Counted from the first letter of the stretch, positions 26,053 through 34,923 are shown. The stretch is DNA of 48,057 bases from an uncultured Lachnospiraceae bacterium (GCA_947089585.1 CAMULB010000002.1:1-48057), one strand, 5' to 3'. The notes: a model not told the origin generated them from the letters alone. Numbers and translations are program-made.

Positions 26053-26751
26053 TTAAAAATCCAGATCTTTTTTCCGAAACGCCTGTATGAATAAAATGGA
26101 AACGATCATCTGTACCATATAGACCATCGAACGGGCAAAATTGAGATAGCTCTCCCCCGCCGTCCGCTCGTCCATCTCCACCTGTACCTCCTTTACCTTC
26201 GCCCCACACTTGATCAAGTAGGAGATGGTATCCGGTTCCGGCCCATAATTCATATTCAAAGCCAGAATCCGAATCATTCTGGCGCCGAACAGACGCATGC
26301 CTGAGGTAACATCCTGAATCCTGGTGCCGGATGCAAGGCGCACCATGGAAGAAATCACCCGGCTCCCCAGCATGCGTGGTGAAAACGGCTTTTTCTTCTG
26401 AGCAAATCTGGAGCCGATCACAACGTCATACCCCTCTTTTGCCGTCTTCAGCATCACCTCAATGTACTCCGCCCGGTGCTGCCCGTCCCCGTCGTACTGT
26501 ACCACATACCGATATCCCCTGCGGTAGGCATACTTGAGTCCAGCCTGAAACGCTCCCGCCAAGCCCAAATTGATCGGCAAATCCAGCAAATGATATCCCT
26601 TTTCCTTACAGATCGCAGCCGTTTTGTCCACCGAACCGTCATTCACTACCACGTAATCGTACTGCGGATAATGCTCAATCAGATTCTCTACCACCCGTAC
26701 AATGTTTGGCGCCTCATTATAAGCCGGAATCACAATCAATAATTCTTTCAT
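26053..26751 (-). CDS. Family 2 glycosyltransferase, polyprenyl-phosphate sugar synthase-like (DPM1-like)
   Basis: A 232-residue enzyme with LLIVIPAYNEAPNIVRVVENL, YVVVNDGSVDKTA, VQYDGDGQHRAEYI (metal-binding DxD) and RIQDVTSGMRLFG. These are typical of dolichol- or undecaprenyl-phosphate hexose synthases lacking the C-terminal membrane domain; the DUF2304 partner next door may supply it. It would charge a lipid carrier with a single sugar for use by outer-face GT-C enzymes such as the DUF2142 proteins (inference). It is the first gene of the polysaccharide locus, 88 bases after the HPr gene, with no clear terminator or promoter between. Confidence 0.88.
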   Translation of the reverse strand: MKELLIVIPAYNEAPNIVRVVENLIEHYPQYDYVVVNDGSVDKTAAICKEKGYHLLDLPINLGLAGAFQAGLKYAYRRGYRYVVQYDGDGQHRAEYIEVMLKTAKEGYDVVIGSRFAQKKKPFSPRMLGSRVISSMVRLASGTRIQDVTSGMRLFGARMIRILALNMNYGPEPDTISYLIKCGAKVKEVQVEMDERTAGESYLNFARSMVYMVQMIVSILFIQAFRKKDLDF

Positions 26752-26839
26752 ACGTATTCTCCCTGATCCGTTTCTCCCGTATCATTTCATCTCGGCACAG
26801 GATCGGCAAATGCAAGCTGTACCATGTCAGACACCGTCT

Positions 26840-27103
26840 CTATTCTCCGAGACCACTTTCGATTGCCCCGATGATCGTGCTTAGGGCAAGCTCCTCATCC
26901 TCACCGTCGCAGAAGAACTCCACTTCGTCTCCTGACTTAATACAAGCCCCCAGCACACTCAACACACTTTTGGCGTTGACCGTGCTGTCTTTGAACTGGA
27001 ACGTAATCAGAGATTTAAACTGCATTGCCTCCTTGCACAAAATGCCGGCCGGCCTTAAATGCAAACCGGTCGGGTTCTTGATCACGACCTTCTGACTCAC
27101 CAT
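26840..27103 (-). CDS. ptsH: HPr family phosphocarrier protein
   Basis: An 87-residue HPr-like protein. His15 lies in TGLHLRPAG, the site phosphorylated by enzyme I, and Ser46 lies in NAKSVLSVL, the site of the HPr kinase. Both being present argues for a genuine HPr rather than Crh, which lacks His15. The gene follows glmM by 27 bases, with GGGAGG before the ATG, and no other PTS gene is nearby. It may be a second HPr paralogue with a regulatory role in amino-sugar or cell-wall metabolism; that is inference. Confidence 0.9.
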   Translation of the reverse strand: MVSQKVVIKNPTGLHLRPAGILCKEAMQFKSLITFQFKDSTVNAKSVLSVLGACIKSGDEVEFFCDGEDEELALSTIIGAIESGLGE

Positions 27104-27130
27104 ATCTTCTGCCTCCCATTTGTTTTTCCG

Positions 27131-28483
27131 CTACAGCATATTTTTTACAATTATCTCGGCCAATGCTTTTGCTTCTCCTTCAATCTCTTCCTGATTCTTT
27201 CCCTCAATCATCACACGTACCAGCGGCTCAGTTCCGGACGGACGAATCAGCACTCTGCCCTCCCCGGCGAACTTTTTCTCTAATGCCTCAATCGCCTGGG
27301 CCACTTGGGGGTATTCCAGATACTTCTCCTTCTTGTCATTGGCCACCTTGGCATTGACAAGCGCCTGCGGCAGCACTTCCATAATACCTGTCAGCTGCGA
27401 GAGCTTCTTCCTGCTTGCCACCAGAACCTCCAGCAGATGAAGTCCGCTTAACAGTCCGTCTCCGGTGGTATTTTCATCCAGAAAAATAATATGGCCTGAC
27501 TGCTCGCCGCCGATGTTATAGCCATGCGCCAGCATATGCTCCAATACATAGCGATCCCCTACGCTGGTACGTTCGATCTGAATTCCGCATTTCTCCCCCA
27601 TCAGGGTAAAACCGAGGTTGCTCATAACCGTAGCTACGATCGTATTTTGCTTCAAGGTGCCCTTTTCCTTCATGTAATTGCCGATGATCGCCATGATCTG
27701 ATCTCCATCCACAATATTGCCCAGCTCGTCTACCGCCAGCATACGATCCGCGTCGCCGTCAAAGGCCAGACCGACATCCGCACCTTCCGCTATCACCCGT
27801 TTCTGCAGCTCTTCCATATGGGTGGAACCGCAGCCAGCGTTGATATTGGTGCCGTCCGGGCTGACATGAATTGCGATCAAATCAGCTCCCAGCTCTTTCA
27901 ACGTCTCAACCGCCGTGAAGTAAGACGCTCCTTCCGCACAGTCAATCACAATCCGCAGTCCGTGCAAATCCACGGGAACCGTCTCCTTCATAAAGGCCAC
28001 ATATTCCCGGCGGGCGTCCGTCATCTCATAGCTTACCTTTCCGATCTCGGCTCCCACCGGCATCTGCACTTCGCCAAAGCCGTCTCGAATCAGCGCCTCA
28101 ATCTCATCCTCCAGCTGGTCGGACAGCTTATAGCCATCACCGTTAAAGAACTTGATTCCGTTAAATTCCATCGGATTGTGCGAAGCGGAAATCACAACTC
28201 CGGCGTCCGCCTTGTGCTTCTGCGTCAAATATGCAATGGCCGGCGTCGGCACCACACCCATATAGACTGCATTGGCTCCTACCGAACAGATCCCCGCGAT
28301 CAGCGCGTTTGCCAGCATTCCGCCGGAAATTCTCGTATCACAGCCTACCAGGATCGTCGGCTGATGCGCCTTTTCCTTTGTCAGGACATAAGCGCCCGCC
28401 TGTCCAAGCTTCATCGCCAAATCAATTGTCAGTTCTGTCCCGGCCACACCGCGGACTCCGTCTGTTCCAAACATTCTAGCCAT
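27131..28483 (-). CDS. glmM: Phosphoglucosamine mutase
   Basis: Converts glucosamine-6-phosphate to glucosamine-1-phosphate on the way to UDP-GlcNAc. The 450-residue protein starts [15 protein letters not shown], has the phosphoserine loop [12 protein letters not shown] with Ser101, the metal-binding DGDADR, the sugar-binding GGEQSGH and the phosphate-binding [12 protein letters not shown]. The start at 28483 fits the family better than an ATG 15 bases upstream. In other Firmicutes GlmM binds and inhibits CdaA, and the cdaA-cdaR-glmM order is preserved here. Confidence 0.96.
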   Translation of the reverse strand: MARMFGTDGVRGVAGTELTIDLAMKLGQAGAYVLTKEKAHQPTILVGCDTRISGGMLANALIAGICSVGANAVYMGVVPTPAIAYLTQKHKADAGVVISASHNPMEFNGIKFFNGDGYKLSDQLEDEIEALIRDGFGEVQMPVGAEIGKVSYEMTDARREYVAFMKETVPVDLHGLRIVIDCAEGASYFTAVETLKELGADLIAIHVSPDGTNINAGCGSTHMEELQKRVIAEGADVGLAFDGDADRMLAVDELGNIVDGDQIMAIIGNYMKEKGTLKQNTIVATVMSNLGFTLMGEKCGIQIERTSVGDRYVLEHMLAHGYNIGGEQSGHIIFLDENTTGDGLLSGLHLLEVLVASRKKLSQLTGIMEVLPQALVNAKVANDKKEKYLEYPQVAQAIEALEKKFAGEGRVLIRPSGTEPLVRVMIEGKNQEEIEGEAKALAEIIVKNML

Positions 28484-28567
28484 TTTTCTTTCCCTCATCT
28501 CTGTTCATATTCTAAGTCGTCGCAGCGGCCTGTTTTGCCGCTGGCATTACAATTACCACTGGAAATT

Positions 28568-28671
28568 CCGTTGTCATTCTTCTCCGGTTGGAAGCCGCTT
28601 GGTCGTTCCTCTCTACCGGAAAACCCGTTGTCATTCTTCTCTACCAGAAAACCCGTTATCATTCTTCTTTG
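28568..28671. repeat. Imperfect tandem repeat with a 28-base unit
   Basis: Copies at 28624-28651 and 28652-28671 (partial), and a more distant partial copy at 28568-28585, share CCGTTRTCATTCTTCT; the TCTCTACCRGAAAA block also recurs. It lies in the 175-base gap between the cdaR stop and the glmM start and includes the cdaR stop codon (28659-28661). Confidence 0.75.
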
Positions 28672-30212
28672 TCGCTTTCACCGCTATTTCCACCGCTGTT
28701 ATCATTTCCGCCGCTTCCGCTGTTATTTCCGCCGCCGGTTCCGCTTTCACCGTTGCTGTTCGTTGCGCCGCTTCCGCCGTTATTCCCACTTCCGCCGTTA
28801 TTTCCGCCGCTTCCGCCGTTCGTCTCACTGTTCCCACCGCTATTTCCGCCGCCCGTCGTCCCACCGGTTCCGCTGCCATTGCCTCCGGCATTGCCAGAAT
28901 CTTCGTCGGTTGAAATTCCGCCGCTGCCTTCTCCCTGTTCAATCTGTTCCTCTATCTCCATAATATGAACCCGCAGCATAACCGTTCCGACCAGCTGGAA
29001 CTTCGCATCGACCTTCACGTTGACTTCTACCGCATGATTGCCCGGCCCCAAATCGGCTAAATCTATACTGGCTTCCATTTGCTCGGCCGTCAGCTCCGCA
29101 ATATCTTCACTCCTGCCGCGCACCGAGACCGTAACCTTTGTATCGCCATAAGTAACCTCATACTTGTCCTCGTCCGGCGGATTCAAAACCTGCAGGGATT
29201 TGACCAAAAGATCCAGATTCTTGATCTCCAGCCGCTCAATGGTCGCCTTAACTGCAACCTTGTTCTCCTCTGGATTCACCAGCGAAATGCCCTCTCCCAA
29301 GTAGGGGGTAATATCAATGCTGTTTTCTACATCGCTGGTAGCTCCCTCCAGACTGATCGCCTCTCCCGGAATCAAAATCTCCTGAATCCGATTCAATACC
29401 GAAGGTTCTCCCTTAATCTGTATCGACTCAGGCGCATACTCCAGGCCGCGGAATTCATACCCTTCTGCCGGCTTCCCGCTCGCCTCACAGCGCACTGGCA
29501 CCGTCTTGGTACCTAAGATCTGCACACGTACTGACACCTTTTCCTGGCTCAAGCGCAGCTGTGTCGATTCAATTGCCTTGCCATTCTCATCATACAAAAT
29601 CGGTATTACGTTATCGGTAATATCTCCGGTTAGGCCTTCCACATTGACGCTGGCCGCCACGCGGTTAACGCGCGAAACAATGGATTTTGGCCCTGAAATC
29701 TTAATTAAATTGGGGCTGACCGAGGTATCTCCGATGGCGTAGCCCTCAGCCGGTGTCCCCGGTGTATCGCACGAAATATAAAACTGCTCCGACGATAAAT
29801 CCTCCAACATAATCTGCATATTGACATTTTTCTGGGTAATGTTGATATCCTTCTCATAGCGCCTGGCTGTCACATTGATCGGAACCAGCTTCTCGTTGCT
29901 GCTTTCATTCAGATCAATGATCTGGCTTAAATCAGCCGTGGCCGTAAAATCCGCCCCCGTCAGGCTGTCCAGAAAACGTCGCTTTCCTTTTACATAGATG
30001 GTCACTGTATTGCTCTGGCCGACCACCTCGTACACCTTTCCCCGTTCCTCCAAAATCCGGTCGTTTGTTACCGTCACCGGAATCGTATAGGTCTTGGTCA
30101 TCTCCGGATTGTCGTAGTTGACCACAACCATCCACAAAATAACCGCAACAAAGACCGAAAGAACCTTCAGACCCAGATTATTTGTCAGATGCTTCATTAG
30201 TTTTTTTAACAT
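28659..30212 (-). CDS. cdaR: YbbR-domain regulator of the diadenylate cyclase
   Basis: CdaR is a membrane-anchored extracytoplasmic protein that modulates CdaA. The 517-residue product has one N-terminal membrane segment (LKVLSVFVAVILWMVVVNY) and then about four YbbR repeats up to residue 425, recognisable by recurrent IPVTV, VPINV and VPVRCEA segments. The last 90 residues are an almost pure Gly/Asn/Ser/Thr tail ending in an acidic SDKEE. That tail is not part of the family core and may contact the cell wall. The start overlaps the end of cdaA by 35 bases, which fits translational coupling, and has GGAGG upstream. Confidence 0.92.
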   Translation of the reverse strand: MLKKLMKHLTNNLGLKVLSVFVAVILWMVVVNYDNPEMTKTYTIPVTVTNDRILEERGKVYEVVGQSNTVTIYVKGKRRFLDSLTGADFTATADLSQIIDLNESSNEKLVPINVTARRYEKDINITQKNVNMQIMLEDLSSEQFYISCDTPGTPAEGYAIGDTSVSPNLIKISGPKSIVSRVNRVAASVNVEGLTGDITDNVIPILYDENGKAIESTQLRLSQEKVSVRVQILGTKTVPVRCEASGKPAEGYEFRGLEYAPESIQIKGEPSVLNRIQEILIPGEAISLEGATSDVENSIDITPYLGEGISLVNPEENKVAVKATIERLEIKNLDLLVKSLQVLNPPDEDKYEVTYGDTKVTVSVRGRSEDIAELTAEQMEASIDLADLGPGNHAVEVNVKVDAKFQLVGTVMLRVHIMEIEEQIEQGEGSGGISTDEDSGNAGGNGSGTGGTTGGGNSGGNSETNGGSGGNNGGSGNNGGSGATNSNGESGTGGGNNSGSGGNDNSGGNSGESDKEE

Positions 30213-31083
30213 GCTTCTGCCTCCTTCTCCATAATCTGAATCGATCGGTATCGACAGACTGATTCTGGATAAATCCCAGCTTCCGTCTCAGATTCTCGGC
30301 ATCCAGATTACGGAACAGATTCCCGCCGATCGCGGCAGAAACATTCCCTGTCTCCTCGGATACCACAATCACCAGCGCGTCCGTGACCTCACTGACTCCT
30401 ACCGCCGCCCGATGCCTGGTGCCCAAGTCCTTACTCAGCCCCATGTTATCCGACAGCGGCAGGTAACAAGTAGCGGATACAATCCGGTCTCCGCGTATGA
30501 TAATCGCACCGTCATGCAGCGGCGTATTATGTTCAAATATATTGATCAAAAGCTGACTGGAAACAAGGGAGTCCAGCATAATTCCCGTCCGTTCGTATTC
30601 TGCCAGCACCATGTCCTGTTCCACCACAATCAGCGCTCCGGTCTTTACCTTCCCCATCTCAAAGGCTGCTTTGGTAATCTCTGCCACCGTCTTATCGCTG
30701 AAGCGCGTCTGCCCTTTTTGCGTATCAAAGTTGAAGATTGAGGTAAGAAAATTCTTCCGCCCCAGGGACTCCAACGCCCGGCGCAGCTCAGGCTGAAAGA
30801 CAATCACGACCGCTATCACCGCTATATCAATCACGCGGGCCACAATCCAAAGAATCGTATTCATCTGGAAAACTGCCGCAATCATACAAAACACAATAAT
30901 GATGATAATTCCGCGCAGCAGCACCCAAGCTCTTGTGTTCTTTACCCACACCAGGATGTTATATACAAGCAGAGCAATGATAATGATTTCCACAAAATCA
31001 ATCCGATTAAATTTCGGAATCTCAAACCAGTACAAATATTTCTCAACAAAGGTATTCATCAGCCCCAGCAGATTCTGTATCAT
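30178..31083 (-). CDS. cdaA: Diadenylate cyclase CdaA
   Basis: Makes cyclic di-AMP from two ATP molecules. The 301-residue protein has three membrane helices in the first 100 residues and a DAC domain with DGAIIIRGDRI (DGA at 191-193) and GTRHRAAVG (RHR at 223-225), the catalytic motifs. ATG 31083 is preferred, with AAAGGGAG eight bases upstream; a GTG at 31092 would leave no spacing to the ribosome site. It is the third gene of a unit that begins near 32.53 kb. Confidence 0.96.
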   Translation of the reverse strand: MIQNLLGLMNTFVEKYLYWFEIPKFNRIDFVEIIIIALLVYNILVWVKNTRAWVLLRGIIIIIVFCMIAAVFQMNTILWIVARVIDIAVIAVVIVFQPELRRALESLGRKNFLTSIFNFDTQKGQTRFSDKTVAEITKAAFEMGKVKTGALIVVEQDMVLAEYERTGIMLDSLVSSQLLINIFEHNTPLHDGAIIIRGDRIVSATCYLPLSDNMGLSKDLGTRHRAAVGVSEVTDALVIVVSEETGNVSAAIGGNLFRNLDAENLRRKLGFIQNQSVDTDRFRLWRRRQKHVKKTNEASDK

Positions 31084-31104
31084 CCTTATCACTCCCTTTC
31101 GCTT

Positions 31105-32100
31105 CTAATCATCCAGCAAATCTTCATCAATTTCAAACTCTTCCTGCAGAGATTTTTTGCTGATCCCGCTATTCTTGCGCTTATTGATCTGTTTCACACG
31201 CTTCTTCTTCGTCGGAAGCAGTACCTTGGGCACGGCTTTTACATAGTAATAATACTCGTCATCCTCAAACTGCACTCGTTCCGTCCTGGTATAATCAAGA
31301 TGGAACAGGAAAAATTCCATCCCCAATCCGATCAAGACCGCAGCCGCTGTTCCCAAAATAATTCCTAAAATCCGCTCGCTTTTTCCCAACAAAAAGCTTC
31401 CTGCAAGCAGCAGCGCCAAATTACATCCGTTCCCCACGCCGATGGCAATCGACCAGGCGTGCTTCACCGACTGCCTGCGGATCACATACACCAGCAGCGC
31501 GCTCAACACCAAGGCCGCCGCTGTCACGTACAGCTCCTGATTGCCGACAATCGAATTTAAAACCAGCGTCAGCTTCGACAGGCGGTTCTCCTCATCGGTC
31601 ACGCTCAGCAAAGCTTCATTCGCCCTTACGCCCTTGAGGAAATAATACAGAATCATCCCGCAAACCATCGATAGCACCGAGTACGGCTCTTTGGAAAGCC
31701 CCAAAACGGTAGGCATAATCTCCGGAATCTGAAAGTGGCACAGCACCGGTGTCCAAATCGTACCATACCCGTTCCCCGGCGCCAGCTTATAATACATAAA
31801 AAACATCAAAAGCATCAAAAGCAGGCAAACAGCGCATACTTCCAGCGAGAGTGCATACAGATGAACCAAAATCATCAGCGCACCGAGTACGGCCGCCGCA
31901 CCAATTGGCAAAAAGGTACAGACTGCCGCGAGAACAATCGCAACCACCGGGTTCTTCAACCGCACCATATAGCCAATACTTCCATTGATCAGCAAAAACG
32001 CCGCCAGCGCTGTCACAAACCGCAGAGCCGGACGGATATACAAATCGTATTTTCCATAAAATCCCTGCAGCACCTCTCTCATTTCCAACAGCTTCGTCAT
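31105..32100 (-). CDS. Uncharacterised multi-pass membrane protein upstream of cdaA
   Basis: A 331-residue protein with about nine hydrophobic segments, a short cytosolic N-terminus and a charged C-terminus of 75 residues that includes VKAVPKVLLPTKKKRVKQINKRK and an acidic end. I do not recognise a named family; a conserved position before cdaA in Lachnospiraceae is plausible from memory but unchecked. The central GNGYGTIWTPVLCHF loop is the most distinctive part. It lies 21 bases before cdaA and 17 bases after a smaller membrane gene. Context suggests a role in the c-di-AMP or cell-wall process, possibly transport. Confidence 0.75.
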   Translation of the reverse strand: MTKLLEMREVLQGFYGKYDLYIRPALRFVTALAAFLLINGSIGYMVRLKNPVVAIVLAAVCTFLPIGAAAVLGALMILVHLYALSLEVCAVCLLLMLLMFFMYYKLAPGNGYGTIWTPVLCHFQIPEIMPTVLGLSKEPYSVLSMVCGMILYYFLKGVRANEALLSVTDEENRLSKLTLVLNSIVGNQELYVTAAALVLSALLVYVIRRQSVKHAWSIAIGVGNGCNLALLLAGSFLLGKSERILGIILGTAAAVLIGLGMEFFLFHLDYTRTERVQFEDDEYYYYVKAVPKVLLPTKKKRVKQINKRKNSGISKKSLQEEFEIDEDLLDD

Positions 32101-32117
32101 ATCAGCCTTTCGTCCTC

Positions 32118-32531
32118 CTAATCATCTCCGGGAAACTGCCGCTCTTCCCGTTCATAGAGTTTTTCCACCTTTTTCAGTCTGCTGTGGTACAGCTTCTGCT
32201 CCTTGCTGCCTTTACGATAGCGCAGGCTGTAAACAATCCATGCCGCAGCCTGATAAAATACGACAAATAAAATATAGCGTGTTAAAAGACCAGACGCAAA
32301 TTTCTCATAATCCATTTGATAGAGAAACCGCTCCAGATCCTCCATCTGATACAGCACGGACAGCACAAGCAAAATCAAAAATGCAGCAGTGGAGCAAAAA
32401 AACACTTTGATCATCTGTAACCCCACATAATCGTGGCGGTAATAACGGCCGATCCTCCCATATTCCTTGCCTTCCCCCTGTTCATAGGCGGCAAGTCTGG
32501 TCATAAGTCTGATTCTTTCCGTATTCAGCAT
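32118..32531 (-). CDS. Small uncharacterised membrane protein heading the c-di-AMP operon
   Basis: A 137-residue protein with a soluble N-terminus of about 45 residues, two hydrophobic segments (about 47-65 and 87-105) and a strongly charged C-terminal helix (KKVEKLYEREERQF). ATG 32531 was chosen because GGAGGGAGGAG lies just upstream. No family was recognised. It is the first gene after a strong terminator, and a promoter-like extended -10 lies about 40 bases upstream. Confidence 0.75.
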   Translation of the reverse strand: MLNTERIRLMTRLAAYEQGEGKEYGRIGRYYRHDYVGLQMIKVFFCSTAAFLILLVLSVLYQMEDLERFLYQMDYEKFASGLLTRYILFVVFYQAAAWIVYSLRYRKGSKEQKLYHSRLKKVEKLYEREERQFPGDD

Positions 32532-32571
32532 GGCTCCTCCCTCCTGTCGGCTCTCCTGCACCGTTCCATAT

Positions 32572-32580
32572 AGTATATCA
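32572..32580 (-). promoter_or_regulatory. Candidate extended -10 promoter of the c-di-AMP operon
   Basis: On the minus strand TATACT (32572-32577) is preceded by TGA, giving the extended -10 TG-N-TATACT. No good -35 is seen. It lies between the terminator at about 32.6 kb and the first gene at 32531, so the position is right. Confidence 0.45.
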
Positions 32581-32602
32581 CACTATCAATATTTAGGGAA
32601 GT

Positions 32603-32632
32603 AAAAAAACTGCCGTAATTTACGGCAGTTTT
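32603..32632 (-). terminator. Rho-independent terminator of the comFC unit
   Basis: An inverted repeat AAAACTGCCGTAA / TTACGGCAGTTTT with a tiny centre, followed on the minus strand by seven T. It ends the comFC-TIGR03826 transcript 48 bases after the last stop. The other side has four T, so it may also work weakly on the plus strand. Confidence 0.85.
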
Positions 32633-32679
32633 AAAGCTATGGAACTACGATTCACCGCAGCATTCACGTCGCAGATGAC

Positions 32680-33087
32680 TCATTTATCGAGGAAACGCAT
32701 TTTATCCTTATCCCGGTTCTTCTTTCCAGGAGCCTCCGCCTGCTGCGGCGCAACATAAGCGCTTCTCAGATCTCCCTGAAGCTTGCTCTTGCAGCTCTCA
32801 CAAAAACGGCCCATCCGAATCGCCGCTCCGCATTTCTCACACTCCAGAAATACACCGGAGCTCTCTGAAAAAATCAAGCGTTCCTCCCTTACCCATTGCC
32901 GCAGCTGCTTGACGCTCACATCGCAGGCTTCTGCCACCGCATTGATCGGCGCATCCCGATTATCCCGCACATATTCCTTAACCTCCTGGAATTTCTGCTC
33001 CAAAGCCGCTTTACAGCCGTCACACAGCTGTATCCCCGTCAAATAATTAAAGAGCCTGCCGCACGACCTGCAATTTCTCACATCCAT
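32680..33087 (-). CDS. TIGR03826-type flagellar-region protein (YvyF-like)
   Basis: A 135-residue protein with two zinc-ribbon-like Cys clusters, CRSCGRLFNYLTG plus CDGCKAALE at the N-terminus, and CEKCGAAI plus CESCK further on. Between them is a helix-turn-helix-like segment (INAVAEACDVSVKQLRQWVREE). This arrangement matches the YvyF/TIGR03826 family encoded between comFC and flgM in Bacillus and clostridia. Here no flgM follows; a terminator does. GGAGG precedes the start. It is co-transcribed with comFC (gap 11 bases). Confidence 0.85.
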   Translation of the reverse strand: MDVRNCRSCGRLFNYLTGIQLCDGCKAALEQKFQEVKEYVRDNRDAPINAVAEACDVSVKQLRQWVREERLIFSESSGVFLECEKCGAAIRMGRFCESCKSKLQGDLRSAYVAPQQAEAPGKKNRDKDKMRFLDK

Positions 33088-33098
33088 GACTCTACCTC

Positions 33099-33836
33099 CT
33101 AATATCCTCTCCCGATGCTGACGTTCATGCAGTAGATCCTTGAAGCTCCTGCTTCGCGCAAAACCTCTGCCGCCCCATCCATGGTACTTCCCGTCGTATA
33201 AATATCGTCTACCAACAGGATATGCTCTAATTGTACATGATTTCGGGCAATTTTAAAAGCTTTTTTCAGATTATTTTTTCTTTCTTTGTCATTTAATTCC
33301 TTTTGCGGACGTGTATGGCGCCATCGAATCAGCAAATCGCTGCAAACCGGCAGATGCAGCCGCTCCCCAAGCTCCCTTGCCACGAGCTCTGCCTGGTTAA
33401 ACCCTCTCTGCCGCTGCCGCTTTTTGTGCAGCGGAATCGGCACAACCAGCTGTATGTCCCGGCTGCGAATCCAGTCGCCGTATCTGTGGGACAGCTCCTG
33501 GCCATAAGCGATTCCATATTCCCGCCGGTTGCCGTATTTCAGCCGGTATATGGACTGCCTGACCGCTCCTTTGTAAATCCACAGCGCTTTCCCCTGATCA
33601 AACAGATGCTCCTTACGGGTACAATCCCCGCAATATTCCGTTCGTTCATCCTCCAGGGGCTTGCCGCATTTCTTGCAGGACGGTTCTGTCACATATTCAA
33701 TTGTCTCCCTGCACTGCGGACAAATGGGATATTCCCACCTGCCAAACACCGAATCCACCAGCCCGTCGCAAAACGGACAGCGAACCGGGTAGAGCAGATG
33801 CAGCATTTCTTTCCCGTAGCGGAAAAATAAATTCAT
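33099..33836 (-). CDS. comFC: ComF family phosphoribosyltransferase-like protein
   Basis: Needed for natural DNA uptake in Bacillus-type competence and related to phosphoribosyltransferases. The 245-residue protein has N-terminal zinc-binding pairs (CPFC, CPQC, CKKCG, CGDC), VVPIPLHKKRQRQRGFNQAELVA and the PRPP-binding ILLVDDIYTTGST. Length and motifs are complete. Its partner comFA is not in the window; recD2 lies upstream, separated by an ABC transporter unit. Confidence 0.93.
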   Translation of the reverse strand: MNLFFRYGKEMLHLLYPVRCPFCDGLVDSVFGRWEYPICPQCRETIEYVTEPSCKKCGKPLEDERTEYCGDCTRKEHLFDQGKALWIYKGAVRQSIYRLKYGNRREYGIAYGQELSHRYGDWIRSRDIQLVVPIPLHKKRQRQRGFNQAELVARELGERLHLPVCSDLLIRWRHTRPQKELNDKERKNNLKKAFKIARNHVQLEHILLVDDIYTTGSTMDGAAEVLREAGASRIYCMNVSIGRGY

Positions 33837-33860
33837 CTACTTCCTTTCCAAGTCTTAAGA

Positions 33861-33906
33861 TACCAAAAACCGGCTGCATCGGAGACGCTTCTCCGACGCA
33901 ACCGGT
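33861..33906 (-). terminator. Rho-independent terminator of the ABC transporter unit
   Basis: A 17-base imperfect stem (33869-33885 against 33890-33906, two mismatches) with a four-base loop CGCT, followed on the minus strand by TTTTTGG. It lies 176 bases after the ATPase stop and 25 bases before comFC. The stretch 33907-34081 shows no gene. Confidence 0.8.
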
Positions 33907-34081
33907 GAAAACGCATGTGTATTTCTCCCATACATCTCAGCCATGGTATCATGAATCTCCCGGAAATACCAGTAATTTTTTCTTAAGTTTTTGTAAATAA
34001 ATAGAGATAAATTGCCGTTTGCGGCCGTAAAAAACACCGCGCCGCCGGCTCTGCTGCCAGAAGCCGTGTGCCGCTTCTGCA

Positions 34082-34876
34082 TCAGGAGAGCAGCATACGA
34101 TCGTTGGCAAATTCTCCCTGACTGGCCTCTTCAAACTTGGCAAGTAAATCAGGAACCTTCAGACGCTTCTTCTCCTCGCCCTTGACATCGTAAATAATCG
34201 TTCCTTCATGCATCATGATCAGACGGTTGCCCAAGCGGATCGCATCCTTCATATTATGTGTAATCATCAGCGTCGTCAAATGATTCTTCTCAATCAGCTC
34301 CTGCGTCAATTCAAGCACCTTCGCTGCCGTCTTCGGATCAAGCGCGGCGGTATGCTCATCCAGCAGCAGCACCTTGGGCTGTCTTAGCGTCGCCATCAGC
34401 AGCGTCAGCGCCTGACGCTGTCCCCCGGACAGAAGCCCTACCTTCGAGCTCATCCGCTCCTCCAAGCCCAAATCCAGCATTTTTAACGCCTCATGATACG
34501 TCTTTTTTTCCTGCTTTAGGATGCCCCAGCCAAGTCCCCGGCGTTTTCCTCTGCGGTAGGCCATGGCCAGGTTCTCTTCAATCTCCATATCTGCCGCCGT
34601 CCCCATCATCGGATCTTGAAAAACTCTTCCCAAATACGCGGCCCGCTTGTAATCCGGCTGTCTGGTTACATTTTTTCCGTCAATGACCACAGCTCCTGAG
34701 TCAACCGGATAAACGCCGGCAATCATATTGAGCATGGTAGACTTCCCGGCTCCGTTTCCGCCGATCACGGTAACAAAATCTCCCGGCTCCAGCTTGAGAT
34801 TTACCCCGTTCAGCGCCTGCTTCTCATTGACGCTTCCCCGGTTAAAGGTCTTTTTCACATTTTTCAGCTCCAACAT
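34082..34876 (-). CDS. ABC transporter ATPase of a TrpXYZ-type importer
   Basis: A 264-residue ATPase. Walker A is GGNGAGKST (about 39-47), the signature LLSGGQRQAL, Walker B VLLLDEHTAALD and the switch histidine in MITHNMKDAI. The HTAALD after Walker B and the gene order substrate-binding protein, permease, ATPase are typical of the ABC importers linked to aromatic amino acids (TrpXYZ). It drives uptake through the permease encoded upstream. The start follows GGAGAT by seven bases. Confidence 0.9.
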   Translation of the reverse strand: MLELKNVKKTFNRGSVNEKQALNGVNLKLEPGDFVTVIGGNGAGKSTMLNMIAGVYPVDSGAVVIDGKNVTRQPDYKRAAYLGRVFQDPMMGTAADMEIEENLAMAYRRGKRRGLGWGILKQEKKTYHEALKMLDLGLEERMSSKVGLLSGGQRQALTLLMATLRQPKVLLLDEHTAALDPKTAAKVLELTQELIEKNHLTTLMITHNMKDAIRLGNRLIMMHEGTIIYDVKGEEKKRLKVPDLLAKFEEASQGEFANDRMLLS

Positions 34877-34923
34877 GACGCTATCTCCTATTCTGCAACA
34901 ATTCAGATCAGCAAAATTGTACG

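Noticed and set aside
26752..26839. A promoter for the first polysaccharide gene
   Set aside because: TTGCAT is present but no -10 lies at a proper distance; read-through from the HPr gene is more likely.
28524..28968. Plus-strand Pro/Leu/Phe- and Arg-rich reading frames opposite cdaR
   Set aside because: They are the complement of the Gly/Asn/Ser-rich tail of CdaR and have no ribosome sites.
33907..34081. Short minus-strand reading frames between the ABC ATPase and comFC
   Set aside because: They lack ribosome sites and run through the terminator.
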